Shown here one piece after another: positions 24,127 through 36,320 of a stretch of 64,000 nt of DNA. The notes beneath the pieces are model-generated. The model worked only from the letters and a program-made list of their open reading frames with translations. It did not search any database and had not been told where the DNA came from. This DNA is from Pictodentalium vernedei (taxonomy: Eukaryota > Mollusca > Scaphopoda > Dentaliida > Dentaliidae), in contig CM062296.1 in NCBI GenBank assembly GCA_031216915.1, forward strand, positions 796,335,608-796,399,607, written 5' to 3'. Position numbers and translations under genes: made by a program. Within the stretch, counting starts at the first letter, position 1, and each line of letters opens with the position of its first letter.

Positions 24127-24320
24127 AAGAGGTCCCCGAAGGGTGAATTTGCTGATACTACCCTATACAGTGTTGTAGAATCCCCAATTTATCCTCTGTG
24201 TTCCTCTTTCTGTTTAGGCCTGAGACCTTGATTCAGATTGAGGTCCACAGAGTGTAAATTTGGTAATGCGACATTGCTGTTCAGGGTAGCATTACCAAAT
24301 TCACCCTCTGGAGACTTCAT
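24127..24320. repeat. inverted repeat, arms about 45 bp
   Basis: The arm 'gaagggtgaatttgctgat' to 'taccctatacag' (24127-24172) is the imperfect complement of 'ctgttcagggtagcatta' to 'ccaaattcaccctctgg' (24273-24316). About 100 bp lie between. Non-coding. Confidence 0.6.
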
Positions 24321-24702
24321 TCTGCATATGACAATCTGCTATTTTTCCAGGGTTGTACTGCACTAAGTTTATTTTCTAAACTGCTGAACTAATCCAAACT
24401 GAAAGAACATCAAAATTATGAAAACTTATGACATAACAACTGTTCCTAGTCGTCTGTCTATTCCGTTGGATAGAACCGTCACACAGCAACACCATATCAC
24501 AGTTAAATGTTTGATGAAGTTTTTCTGCCTCCTACTGAACAATTCATACTAAATGCTATTTTTGTGAGGCTACAGTTCTGACTATTGCTCATATGTAGGA
24601 GCATCTGCAGGCTGCACATTTTTCAAATATGAAGTTTGTTTTGGTTGATGTGAATGATGCACAGAGAGCTTCAATACCTTTGGTAATATGAAATGAGAAC
24701 CG

Positions 24703-25222
24703 TTAGGCCTTAAAAAATAAAAAAATCTGTTTCTCAGGCCCTCCCACATGGTCCTTTTGGCTGCCGCATGCTCTCTTTTTATAACCAATTTAAACTTAAA
24801 AAAATTAATATTAAATGGTTTATGTCTGATATTTTACCCAAGTTAAAAAAATTGATGAATTTGTCCCTTGAGTGCAAGAAGGCTTTGCAATTCTTTAGCA
24901 TTGCAAAGCCTTCTTGCACTCAAGGGATGAAATAAACCACCACCCATTCTATTCTGTAGATTATGAGGCCTAAAACTTGAACCAAGAACATGAATTTTTG
25001 ATGGCAAAGAAGTAATTACTGAAGTAAAAAATAAAATAAAAAAACGCTCGCTCGCATGCAATTTCACAAATAATGGCCCGAGAAACAGAAGATCTACTTT
25101 GTGTGGCCTTAGAGTACTGTGCTTCTGGTACTAGTACCGATTCTGAAGCCTGATCACAAGAAAAAATTTTTTGGCAAGATACACATAAGAGAAACAGATT
25201 TTTAACTTTTTTCGTCCTAATT
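24703..25222. mobile_element. MITE family M3, copy C, next to ACAD9 exon 2
   Basis: The outer terminal repeats of about 33 bp run TTAGGCCT...ATCTGTTTCTC (24703-24736) and GAGAAACAGAT...CCTAA (25190-25222). The inner GGCCCGAGAAACAG is near 25075. A 64-bp near-perfect palindrome lies at 24864-24927 (TCCCTTGAGTGCAAGAAGGC and its complement). The element ends 37 bp before the exon at 25260. Confidence 0.75.
24864..24927. repeat. 64-bp palindrome in MITE M3 copy C
   Basis: Arms of 29-30 nt around a short loop. Copies A and B show the same hairpin with more mismatches. Confidence 0.85.
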
Positions 25223-25259
25223 TGCTATAAATAAAGTGTAATTTTCTTCACAATTTCAG

Positions 25260-25333
25260 CTTGTGAGGTGCACTTTGACAACACACCTATACCTATAGAG
25301 AATGTGATAGGTGAAGTGGGCAGTGGCTTTAAA
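25260..25333 (+). CDS. ACAD9: ACAD9-like acyl-CoA dehydrogenase, internal exon 2 of 4
   Basis: The exon is 74 nt: two bases completing a split Thr codon, then 24 codons. The acceptor is ttcacaatttcag and the donor is GTGAGT. The peptide after the split Thr is [20 protein letters not shown] followed by SGFK. It covers the end of the middle domain and the 'GEVGxGFK' turn into the C-terminal helical domain. 'TCEVHF' is the ACAD9 form; ACADVL has AEVFF. The phase (1 to 2) matches the exon at 12795-12897 exactly across a 12.4 kb intron. A MITE ends 37 bp before the acceptor, so the branch-point region is close to or inside transposon-derived sequence. Confidence 0.9.
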
Positions 25334-26440
25334 GTGAGTATTTAATATGAGCTTGTTCAATGTTAAATTATTCTCACATTCTTTGATGTCATTTTTTGAT
25401 GAGCAAGTTTCATATAAAGTAACTTTCACCACAACGTTCTCAGCACAAATAAAAACAGCCATCAAATGTGTTTCATGATTTTTGTATGCTTCATTATTAA
25501 GCCTCAAAGTTAGTTTGTCCAATCAGAATGCTGGAATACTATCTAAGGGTTCTGCCATATCTGGTAACCCGCCTAATATTATTTGATCATGGGTGAATAG
25601 CCACCATTACTATTTTAATGCATTTCCACTCGCTTCGAATTTTCAAAATTTGAATTGAAACAAAATAAGAGAATTTAAGTACCAAAATATTTTCAAGGTA
25701 ACGTATTTATTGCTTTAAAACATTAAATATTTAAAAAATGGACAGAAAATAATATTTGTAATCCCAAAAGTTCTTTGTTGTTTTTACAATTCTATCGATT
25801 TTTTATGCTGAAGCGCGCATTTTCTTTACAGTTTACTAAACAGATTAAAAGTGATTTGTTAAATGTTTAAAAGTGCTTTGTTAACCCTTTTCAGGTGGTA
25901 ATGACAGTAAATGTATTTAAGGGTATTTCAGATATGCTTACAGCGATACATTTTATTTTGTAAACAAATATCACACTTCGAACTGCGATGATTGTTCACT
26001 GCCACCATGGATATGTACTGGTGCCAGTTACTATTGATGATTCTGTGTGGTGCTGTCAACAGCGGTTTCTAAAAAATAAATGTCTAGTCGTTCTTTATTT
26101 CTTGTGAAAATTTATTAATCCCTTCATTTACATTGACTTTCTACATGATAAATATGTTACAAGGTGTGTAACTGGCTGATACATTTCCATACAAGATGAT
26201 GAGTGTTCCTATCAGGTGATGTTTTGTTAAAAAAAACAGTTTCAGATCAGATTTGAGTATAAAGCACTTCAGGCCCCAGTACTGGAATACTCCGAAGAAA
26301 TTGTTGAATGATCACAAATTTTATTTTAGAGCCATTTTAGAAAAAACAGTTCCATATAAAATTTGAGTATAAATATGCATATTCAGGCCCCCTTTATTTT
26401 GCCTCTTAAAATTTTTGCTATGTAGCTTTTAAAAGAACAT
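25334..26440. other. intronic sequence, no gene seen
   Basis: AT-rich. The minus-strand ORF at 25256-25522 overlaps exon 2 antisense and has no recognisable domain. Two diverged copies of 'aaaaaacagttycaKatMaRattt' near 26230 and 26340 are the only repeat noticed. Confidence 0.4.
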
Positions 26441-26445
26441 GTGGT

Positions 26446-26600
26446 TGCTCATCGGTTAGCTTATTTGACCTCAGATTGAAATGTCACAGGTTCAATCTCA
26501 ATCTGTATCATTGCTGTTGTGTCCTTGAGCTAAACACTTAATTGCAAATCCTGTATTGGATGGAGAGAGGCCAAATAGGTCTATAAACAAGGGAAATTCA
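26446..26600 (+). mobile_element. SINE fragment
   Basis: A tRNA-like head ('tggttgctcatcggttagc', then 'caggttcaatctc' as B box) is followed by 'gttgtgtccttgagctaaac', the conserved block of the other SINEs here. The 3' part is truncated. Confidence 0.65.
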
Positions 26601-26737
26601 GTGTTTATCATGGTAACCTATCAATATATTACAAGATTTTTATTCAATTAACCAAGGTTTTCTCGATAACCCATATGCAAATAACAGGTCAGATTTGTAC
26701 AGAAGATTTGGTAAATGGGTAGTTGTTTGGAAGTCAT

Positions 26738-26889
26738 TATACGTTGTCTCCACCAACATGTATGGTATATGGAGATTTAATACCTGGATGTTGGTTTTTA
26801 AACACCGAGCCGCCGGCAGGGTGTTTAAATGAGTCATCCAGGTATTAAATCTCCATATACCATACAAGTTGGCAGAGATAACGTTTTTA
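26738..26889. repeat. 152-bp hairpin, arms about 53 bp
   Basis: 'ggtatatggagatttaat' with 'acctggatg' (within 26738-26790) pairs with 'catccaggt' and 'attaaatctccatatacc' (within 26836-26889). The loop holds its own dyad, 'ttaaacaccgag...gggtgtttaa'. The arms differ by a few bases, so the hairpin is not a simple artefact. The overlapping minus-strand ORF is the hairpin read through. Confidence 0.85.
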
Positions 26890-27477
26890 TCCTGTTTGAA
26901 CACAATAGAAACATTGTGGAAACAAATTTGTGGACTCATTTCTCATGCTCCTCAATCAGTTGAACCAACTCGTGAATAATTGTTTTGTTTTTACAAACGC
27001 AGAAGACAACAGATAGAGTAACATCCCTTGGGTCATTATTGGAAACATGTAAACAGATTGGAGGCTATTTTGTTGACAGATTTGCTCTTATTTTATTTTT
27101 CTCAAGTTGTTTGACTTAATTGTTCGACTATTTAATTTATAACTGCAAAATATGATCGAATTGTCAAAAATCTGATGATATTTATGACTATTTTTAGGTT
27201 TTTTGGTTTGATTTTTTTTTTATCGATGGTCAGGTGCTTCTCCCTAGCCATAACTAGGGCCCTCTGGTTGTTATCCCTCCTTCCACTTCTCTGAAGGGAA
27301 TTGGGAGAAGGAGCTAAGTTCCTAGTTAGGACTTGGCCTCTCCCACAATCATTTTGAAAAATTCAGTGTTCTTAGTGTGAATTTAGGACATTTGTAATAT
27401 GTGTAGCCTTATATTGGACAATTTGACATTTTGGTGGTATGCAGCAATTGTGATAACTGTAGTTTAATTTGATTTTT

Positions 27478-29480
27478 AGCTCAACTTGAAGAAGTCAAGC
27501 TGAGCTATGGCCATCATTCGTCCATCAGTGTACATACATCCATATGTATGTATGTCCGTACGTATGTATGCACATTCACAATTCCCTTTGGCACACTGCA
27601 CAGGTTGTATTTATGATCTGAGCACTTTGAAACTTGGTGTACTTGTGTGGGGTGACCTCTAGATGGGAGCTATCGATTTTCTTCCATTTCCATCAAAAAA
27701 GTTGCTGAGGGCAACAATCTTTGAACAAAGTTTAGTTAGGCATCAATATTTTCCTTTGGCACACCCTATAGGGCACATTTTTGATTGGATCGCTTTGAAA
27801 CATGGTATGCTTGTTTGGGGTGACCTCTAGATGGGAGCTATTGATTTTATTCAATTTCCATCAAAAATAGTTGCCATTGGCAATGACCTTTGATGAACTT
27901 GGTGCAGTTATGCATCAGTATTTCCCTTGGCACACCCTGCAGTGTACATTTATGATTGGATCACTTTGAAACTTGGTGTGCTTGTTTGGGGTGACCTTTA
28001 GGTGGGAGCTATAGATTTTCTTTCCTTTCCATCAAAAAACGTTGCTGTTGGCAATGACCTTTGAACTTAGTTTAGTTAGGCATCAATATTCCCTTTGGCA
28101 TACCCCACAGGACACATTTATGATTGGATCACATTGATACCTAGTATGCTTGTTTGGGGTGACATCAAGATGGGAGCTATCGATTTTCTTCCATTTTCTT
28201 CAAAAAATGTTGCCATTGGCAATGACCTTTGAGCTTAGTTTAGTCTGGCATCAATATATTCCTTTGGCATGACCTACAGGGCACATTTATTATCGGATCG
28301 ATTTGAAACTTGGTAAGCTTGCTTGGGGTGAACTCTAGATTGGAACTATTGATTTTATTCTATTTCTGTGAAAAAACGTTGCCATTGGCAATGACCTTTG
28401 ATGAACTTAGTGCTGTTATACATTAATATTTCCTTTGGCATACCATGCAGGGAACATTTATGATCGGATCGCTTTGAAACTTGATATGCTTGTTCGGGGT
28501 GACCTCCAGATGGGAGCTATCAATTTTATTCCATTTCTGTCAAAAATAGTTGCTGTTGGTTTGATGAACTTAGTGCAGTTATTTATCATTATTTCCCTTT
28601 GGCACACCCTGCAGGGCACATTTATGATCGGATCACTTTGAAACTTGCTATGTATGTTTAGGGTGATCTTTAAATGAGAGCAATCAATATTCTTCCATTT
28701 CCATTAAAAAACACTGCCATTGGAAACAATCATTGAACTTAGTTTAGTTAGGCATCAATATTTCCCTTTGGCACACCCCACACGGCACATTTATGATTGG
28801 ATCGCATTGATACCTAGTATGCTTGTTTAGGTGACATCCAGATGGGAGCTATCGATTTTCTTCCGTTTCCTTCAAATAATATTGCCATTGGCAAAGACCT
28901 TTGAGCTTAGTTTAGTCAGGCATCAATATATTTCTTTGGCACACCCTACAGGGCACATTTATGATTGAATCACTTTGAAACTTGGTGTGCTTGTTTGGAG
29001 TGATGTCTAGATGAGCGCTATCGATTTTCTTCCATTTCTGTCAAAATAGTTTCAATATATTACTGTGGCATACCCAACAGGGCACATTTATGATCAGATC
29101 GCTTTCAAACCTGGTATGCTTGTTTGACCTCCAGATTGTAGCTATCGATTTCTTCCATTTTTGTTAAAAAGCATTGCTGTTAGCAACGATCTTTGAACTT
29201 AGTGTAATTGTGCATCAGTATTTTCCTTTGGCACACTGCACAGGGCACATTTATGATCAGATTATTTTGAAACTTTGTATGGTTGTTTGGGCCGACCTCT
29301 ATATGAGAGCTATTGATTTTCTTCCATTCACATCAAAAATCTTGCTGTTAGTATCGACCTTTGAAGTTAGTGCATTTGTGCATCAATGTATTCCTTTGGC
29401 ACACTGCACAGGTCACATTTATGAACGGGTTGCTTTGGAACTTGGTATGCTTATTTGGGGTGCCCTCTAGATGGGAGCTA
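27478..29480 (+). repeat. degenerate tandem array, about 168-bp unit, about 11 copies
   Basis: It opens with the dyad AGCTCAACTTGAAGAAG/TCAAGCTGAGCT. Each unit then has 'ctttggcacaccctacagg', 'cacatttatgatcggatc', 'gctttgaaacttggtatg' and 'agatgggagctatcgattt'. Units vary by substitutions and indels, so the array is old. ORFs inside it are repeat translations. Confidence 0.75.
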
Positions 29481-29601
29481 TATCTAAATGAAAGGAAGCC
29501 ATACATTCTTCACCAAAATTTGAAATAGAATGTCGTTATTAAAATCTCAAAATGTATGTGTTATAATTTCGCAAATAAAAAACATTTTAATCATTATTTA
29601 A

Positions 29602-29814
29602 CCCCTTTACCCAAGGTAATGCCAAAACTGGACAGTGCTATTCACAAAAATCACCATCTACTTTTTGACTCAAAAACACAGCTTATGACCCCTCATTGGA
29701 ATGAGCTCAATGGGCTTATTCCAATGAGGGGTTATAAGCTGTTTTGGATGAAAAAAATACTTATGCAAGAATTTTATTTGCAAGTGTCGTCTGCTTTTCA
29801 TGTTGGGTAAAGGG
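29602..29814. mobile_element. TTAA-flanked MITE family M2, copy 1 (213 bp)
   Basis: TTAA lies at 29598-29601 and 29815-29818. The ends are CCCCTTTACCCAA and TTGGGTAAAGGG. The central palindrome is 'acccctcattggaatgagc' with its complement. The CCC...GGG ends with TTAA target duplication fit a piggyBac-derived MITE. Copy 2 is at 37640-37884. Confidence 0.8.
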
Positions 29815-29818
29815 TTAA

Positions 29819-30780
29819 CCCATCTCGATGTTGATAACCAAATCCATGTTTTCAAGGGAAGGTCAAGTGCAGGGAGGTGACAGAGACATACAGGGCTCTT
29901 AATGTTTAGTGTGTCAGTATGTGAGTGTTTGTATGAGGGAGGGGGTAGTGGGCCTACCATGTACTGTGTTGCCTGAATGTTTTTATCTATTTACCCAAGT
30001 TCTATAATTTCTAGAATTTTACCTGTATTTTTGCCTGTGTCTTATGGTTTTCTGGGTGAGTGGTGCTGTACTCTCGATCCTATGTAATAAATTCTCATAA
30101 ATTAGGGTATGTGGAATAGTTTTTCATATATTGTACAATAAAAAATAGGAAAATTAAACCAACAGGTGTTTCGAATCAAAAAGGTTTTGGGAACCCTCTC
30201 ATGTTGATAGGGGCACACATGGGAATTTCAGTCAAGCTGGTAGGAGTAGGCCTGAAGGGCAGGGCTGCAAAGCATCAGTTGGAAATAGTTTTCACCCACC
30301 CACCTGTCTGTGGAGCATTGTGGGAAGGGGCATATTTCTACCCCCCTCCTCCCCCCTCCCATTACAGTTGGAGGCATACCCCCCTCCTCTTCCTGGTGAA
30401 GCAACGGCTGAAACATAATTCACCATTTTAAAACTGAATATGAAGCATGTCAACCTAATTGGCAACATTCACAGTTTTCTCTCGCCACTTGTCGAGACAG
30501 CAGATGCAACCTTGGGCTATAACATTTTCAATATCAGTCCTGGGTCAATTCATCCCAAGTCGATTTTGCTGGTGGGAAGATTCATCTGGGACATTTCGTT
30601 CCACAAATTATGCACAGTAAATCTGCATATGTATGTGCTTTCTACGACGGGGTCTATTAGCCACAGTTGCGTTGCAGGAACTACAGTGTTTTCTCAGTGC
30701 TGATGTTGCACATGCCCTCTGAGCTTCCCACTCTATCCAGTTGCAGATTGGTCATATTTAGAATGAATATCTATATTGCT
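29819..30780. other. intronic sequence, no gene seen
   Basis: Short ORFs on both strands show no domain. Traces of the 'GGGAAGATTCATC/GGGTCAATTCATCCC' motif occur at 30541-30605. Confidence 0.4.
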
Positions 30781-31014
30781 GTCATGTAACCGTCGATGGC
30801 AGGTTGTTTATGTGGAATAGAAACACTAGTGGTCCTAATACCGTGCCTTGTAGTACGTCAGATTCAACTGGAACACTGCTTGAGAAATCTCTGCTGAGTG
30901 CCACTCTCATGTGTCACTTCATTTAAAAGGTTTTTAGCCAGTTTAAGATTAGACACTGTGATACCATAGTTGTGTAGTTTGTTGAGGAGGCGCTTGTGTA
31001 GTATCTTGAGAAAG
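30781..31014 (-). pseudogene. non-LTR retrotransposon reverse transcriptase fragment
   Basis: Minus-strand translation gives the LINE RT landmark QGTVLGPLVFLFHINNLPST (complement of about 30790-30850). Upstream of it, in another frame, is KILHKRLLNKLHNYGI (about 30963-31014). These correspond to the standard '(V)PQGTVLGPLLFLxYINDLP' and 'LLxKLxxYGI' motifs of the CR1/Jockey-like RT group. Frames are broken between them and both element ends are missing, so this is a relic of about 230 bp. No endonuclease or poly-A end was found. Confidence 0.75.
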
Positions 31015-31559
31015 ATCTAAATAACAAAAGATTAGTTGCGAAATGTGACGAACAAATTGTTTTTCTACCGCAGGAATGGAATTTACACTGGGGTGAATTG
31101 TCACAATATTTGAGACGAATCGTCTTGGCTTTGCATTTGGGGAGAAACGTACTGGGCGAATCGACTCTGGAAAACTTATTTGGGGACAAAAGTAGTACTC
31201 AGTAGTCTATAGTAATTTCCGATGTCAAGTAAGCATGATAGCTCTCCACGTGAAACTATGTCCAAAGTCGCACCCTGTGAATCGTTACTCACCAATTTAT
31301 TGGCCAATTGCAATAGATTTTTCGCTCACTCAAACTACTTTAAGGAAACTATTCTGAAACAAAGGTTTCTTGACGCAGTTCAGTGTTTTATGCACAAGAT
31401 CCACAGACTCGTTGGACACACATCTTGTTAACACAGTTGTAGCAAGTGATCATTATAATTACATGGTGTGCTGCCGATTAGTCGACTTTGACTCGGATTT
31501 TCAGCCGACAACTAGTCAACTCGGAAATTCAGGAGTCACTTCAGCACTACTTTGAAACG

Positions 31560-32530
31560 GGAAAGTGCTTGTTTAGAGTGACCTCTGGATGTGAGCTGTG
31601 ATTTTCTTTCATTTGTCTTGAAAAGCGTTTCCAAATGTTGTCATTGGCAGTGACCTTTGAACTCATTGCAATTGTACATCAACATTTTTGTTTGACAAGC
31701 TCTGCAGGCTGAATTTATGAATGGATGAGTTTAGTATGCATGTTTGGGGTAACCTCTAGATGTGAGCTATCGATTTTCTTCCATTTCCATCAGAAACTGT
31801 TGCCGTCAGCAATGACCATTAAAATCATTGCATTTGTGCATCAACATATTCCTTTGGCATGCCCTACAGAGAACATTTATAAATGGATTGCTTTGAAACT
31901 TGGTTGAAAAACATTGTCATAGCAATGGCCTTTCAACTTGATGCATTTGTGCATCAACATATTCTTTTGCCATGCTCTATAGGGCACATTTATGAATAGA
32001 TTGCTTTGAAACTAAGTATACATGTTGGAGTAACCTCCAGTTGGAGGCTTTTGATTTTCTTTCATTTCCATCAAAAAACATTGTTAGCACCAACCTTTGA
32101 ACTTAGTACATTTGTGCAGCAACTTATCTTTTTTGGACTCCTTATGGCAACAGGGCATATTTATGAATTTCCATCAAAAGAAGAAGGAAAAAAACTTTGC
32201 CACTAGCAATGACCTTCAAACTTAGTACATTTGTGCATTGACATCTTCCTTTGGCATGCCTCAGAGGACACATTCATCATTGGGTTGTTTTGAAACTTGG
32301 TATGCTTATTCAGGGTGACCAAGATTGGAGCTATCGATTTTCTTTTCATTTCTGTCAAAAACTGTTGCTGTTAGCAACAGCCTTCGAGTCTAGTCCATTT
32401 GTGCATTCAACATTGTTCTTTGACATGGCCTACAGGGTGCATTTATCATAGGATTGTTTTTAAACCTGGTGTGCTCATAAGGTGGGACCTCTAGATAAGA
32501 GCTATCGATTAGCGTTCATTTCTTTGAAAA
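31560..32530 (+). repeat. scattered units of the 168-bp repeat
   Basis: Further divergent units with 'gtgcatcaacatattcctttggc' fragments, 'cacatttatgaat' and 'gagctatcgattttctt', continuing the array at 27478-29480. Confidence 0.6.
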
Positions 32531-32534
32531 AAAT

Positions 32535-32770
32535 TGACCTTTAAACTTAATGCATGTGTGTATGATCATTCTTCCTTCAGCCAGCCCTGCAGTTTATATT
32601 TAAAAATGCGTGGATTGCTCTGATGTTGTGCACACACAATGCTGTTATGTTGAAGTTTTACCAAATAACATTGGAAGCAATGCTCTTCAGTGTCATTCCA
32701 CTTATAACTTACCAAGTTCAAGTTTGTCAAGTTGAGCTACTGTGTCATTGACATTTTCATTTCACATATC
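32535..32770 (+). repeat. interspersed repeat R5, copy 1
   Basis: The stretch 'atttaaaaatgcgtggattg' to 'gttatgttgaagtttta' and 'caagttgagctactgtg' is also present at 40290-40535 with about 85 percent identity by eye. Confidence 0.65.
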
Positions 32771-32839
32771 TTTCATTTGATTTTGACAGGAGTGTTAATC
32801 AGTTTCTGTATTTTTTTTTAGTTTTTAACACAACTTGAC

Positions 32840-33400
32840 GTCAAGTATGAGCTATAGGGATGGGTTGTGATCTGTTGTCCGTCCACACATCCGTATGTCT
32901 GTGTACATCTGTCCATCCTCAATTCCTTTAGCACACCCTACAGACTGCAGCACTCACTCGATCAGTTCCAAATTCATATGTGGCTTTGGGGCAATGTCTA
33001 GATGGGAGTTATCAATTTTTTTTTAATTTCATTGAAAAACATGGCCACTAATGGCCATCTTTGATTTGGATATAAATTGTCCAACAATAGTTTTAGCACA
33101 TCCTACAGGCCATAGCTCTCACCCGAATACTCCCAAATTCCATGTGTAGCTTTAGCGCAAGATCTAGATGGGAGCTATCAAATGTGTGGCCATCCTAGAT
33201 TTGGCATATTAATTGTCAACAATTACATTTGCACACCCTACAGGCCGCATCTCTCAAACGATCTTTTTCAAATTTCATATGTAGCTTTGGTGTAATGTCT
33301 AGATGGGAGCTATCAAATTTTTCTGAATTTTGTTGAAAAATGTGCCTGCCAGCAACTTTCTTGAATTTGGATATAAATTGTCCAGCAATGCCTTTAGCAC
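32840..33400 (+). repeat. transition repeats leading into the satellite
   Basis: Three units with 'tttagcacaccctacaggc', 'catatgtagctttggng' and 'tctagatgggagctatca', about 165 bp apart. They resemble the 168-bp array. The last one runs straight into the first satellite unit at 33400. Confidence 0.6.
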
Positions 33401-36320
33401 ACCCAACTGATGTGCAGAGCTGTATAGTTTTTGGTGTAAATCTGATAATTTGATCATGAGATATTAACCCTTTATCATTCAAATTGAAAATTCCTCCAAT
33501 CCCTTTGGCATTCGATAACTTGAAAAATATTTCTTTGATTGTCAAGTTACTTTATATTTGTGTTCAGGTTACTGGTGTGCTGAGCTGTATAGTTTTTGGT
33601 GTAAATCTGTTATTTTGATCCTGAGATATTAACCCTTTATCCTTCAAATTGAAAATTCCTCCAATCCCTTTGGCACTCAATAACTTTAAAAATATTGCTT
33701 GGATTGTCAAGTTACTTTATATTTGTATTCAGGTTACTGATGTGCCGAGCTGTATAGTTTTTGGTGTAAATCTGTTGTTTTGATCCTGAGATATTAACCC
33801 TTTATCCTTCAAATTGAAAATTCCTCCAATTCCTTTGGCATTCGATAAGTTGAGAAATATTACTTGGATTGTCAAGTTACTTTATATTTGTGTTCAGGTT
33901 ACTGATGTTCCGAGCTGTATAGTTTTTGGTGTAAATCTGATAATTTGATCCTGAGATATTAACCCTTTATCCTTCAAATTGAAAATTCCTCCGATCCTGC
34001 GGCATTCGATAACTTGAAAAATATTGCTTGGATTGTCAAGTTACTTTATATTTGTCTTCAGATTACTGATGTTCTGAGCTGTATAGTTTTTGGTGTAAAT
34101 CTGATAATTTGATCCTGAGATATTAACCCTTTATCCTTCAAATTGAAAATTCCTCCAATTCCTTTGGCATTCGATAAGTTGAGAAATATTACTTGGATTG
34201 TCAAGTTACTTTATATTTGTGTTCAGGTTACTGATGTTCTGAGCTGTATAGTTTTTGGTGTAAATCTGATAATTTGATCCTGAGATATTAACCCTTTATC
34301 CTTCAAATTGAAAATTCCTCCGATCCTGCGGCATTCGATAACTTGAAAAATATTACTTGGATTGTCAAGTTACTTTATATTTGTGTTCAGGTTACTGATG
34401 TTCTGAGCTGTATAGTTTTTGGTGTAAATCTGATAATTTGATCCTGAGATATTAACCCTTTATCCTTCAAATTGAAAATTCCTCCAATTCCTTTGGCATT
34501 CGATAAGTTGAGAAATATTACTTGGATTGTCAAGTTACTTTATATTTGTGTTCAGGTTACTGATGTTCTGAGCTGTATAGTTTTTGGTGTAAATCTGATA
34601 ATTTGATCCTGAGATATTAACCCTTTATCCTTCAAATTGAAAATTCCTCCGATCCTGCGGCATTCGATAACTTGAAAAATATTGCTTGGATTGTCAAGTT
34701 ACTTTATATTTGTGTTCTGGTTACTGATGTTCTGAGCTGTATAGTTTTTGGTGTAAATCTGATAATTTGATCCTGAGATATTAACTCTTTATCCTTCAAA
34801 TTGAGAATTCTGCAATCCCTTTGGCATGAGATAACTCAAAAAATATCAATCCAAGTGTCATGTTACTTTATATATATCTTCAGGTTACTGATATTCCGAG
34901 CTGTATAGTTTTTGGTGTAAATCTGTTATTTTGATCTTGAGATATTAACTCTTTATCCTTCAAATTGAAAATTCCTCCAATCCCTTTGGCATTCGATAAC
35001 TTAAAAAATATTGCTTGGATTGTTAAGTTGCTTTATATTTGTGTTCAGGTTACTGATGTGCCGAGCTGTATAGTTTTTGGTGTAAATCTGATAATTTGAT
35101 CCTGAGATATTAACTCTTTATCCTTCAAATTGAAAATTCCTCCGATCCCGTTGGCATTTGATAACTTGAAAAATATTGCTTAGATTGTGAAGTTACTTTG
35201 TATTTGTGTTCAGGTTACTGATGTTCCGAGCTGTATAGTTTTTGGTGCAAATCTGATAATTTGATCCTGAGATATTAACTCTTTATCCTTCAAATTGAGA
35301 ATTCTTCCAATCCCTTTGGCATGAGATAACTCAAAAAATATCAATCCAAGTGTCATGTTACTTTATATATATCTTCAGGTTACTGATATTCCGAGCTGTA
35401 TAGTTTTGGTGTAAATCTGTTATTTTGATCTTGAGATATTAACTCTTTATCCTTCAAATTGAAAATTCCTCCAATCCCTTTGGCATTCGATAACTTGAAA
35501 AATATTGCTTGGATTGTCAAGTTGCTTTATATTTGTGTTCAGGTTACTGATGTGCCGAGCTGTATAATTTTTTATGTACATCTGATAATTTGATCCTGAG
35601 ATATTAACCTTTTATCCTTCAAATTGAAAATTCCTCCGATCCCGTTGGCATTTGATAACTTGAGAAATATTGCTTGGATTGTCAAGTTACTTTATATTTG
35701 TGTTCAGGTTACTGATGTGCCGAGCTGTATAGTTTTTGCTGTAAATCTGTTATTTTGATCCTGAGATATTAACCCTTTATCCTTCAAATTGAAAATTCCT
35801 CCAATCCCTTTGGCATTCGATAACTTGAAGAATATTGCTTGGATTGTCAAGTTACTTTATATTTGTGTTCAGGTTACTGATGTGCCGAGCTGTATAGTTT
35901 TTGGTGTAAATCTGATAATTTGATCCTTTAGATATTAACCCGTTATTCTTCAAATTGAAAATTCCTCCTATCCCTTTGGCATCAGATAACTCCAAAAATA
36001 TCAGTCCGATTGTCATGTTACTTCATATATGATTTCAGGTTACTGATGTGAAGAGCTGTATAGTTTTTGGTGTAATTCTGATAATTTGATCCTGTGATAT
36101 TAACCCTTTATCCTTCAAATTGAGAACTCTTCCAATCCATTTCTTCGGCATGCGATAACTCAAAAAATATTAATCCGATTATCAGTTACTTTATATATGT
36201 ATTTAGGTTTCTGATGTGCTGTGCTGTATATTTTTTTATGTAAATCTAATAATTTGATCTGCAGATATTAACCCTTTATCCATCAAATTGGGAACTCCTC
36301 CAATCCATTTCTATATGTTC
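33400..36320 (+). repeat. 165-bp satellite array, about 18 units, higher-order structure
   Basis: 'gagctgtatagtttttggtg' recurs at 33417, 33582, 33747, 33912, 34076, 34241, 34405, 34570, 34734, 34898, 35063, 35228, 35393, 35557, 35722, 35887 and 36053, a spacing of 164-166 bp. Each unit has 'gagatattaaccctttatcc'. From 33747 to 34734 two variants alternate as a 329-bp dimer repeated three times. The 493-bp trimer 34734-35228 is repeated at 35228-35722. The edges are more diverged than the centre. No coding. Confidence 0.92.

Noticed and set aside
33400-36320. CRISPR-like array
   Set aside because: The whole 165-bp unit repeats, with no distinct spacers, in an animal intron. It is a satellite.
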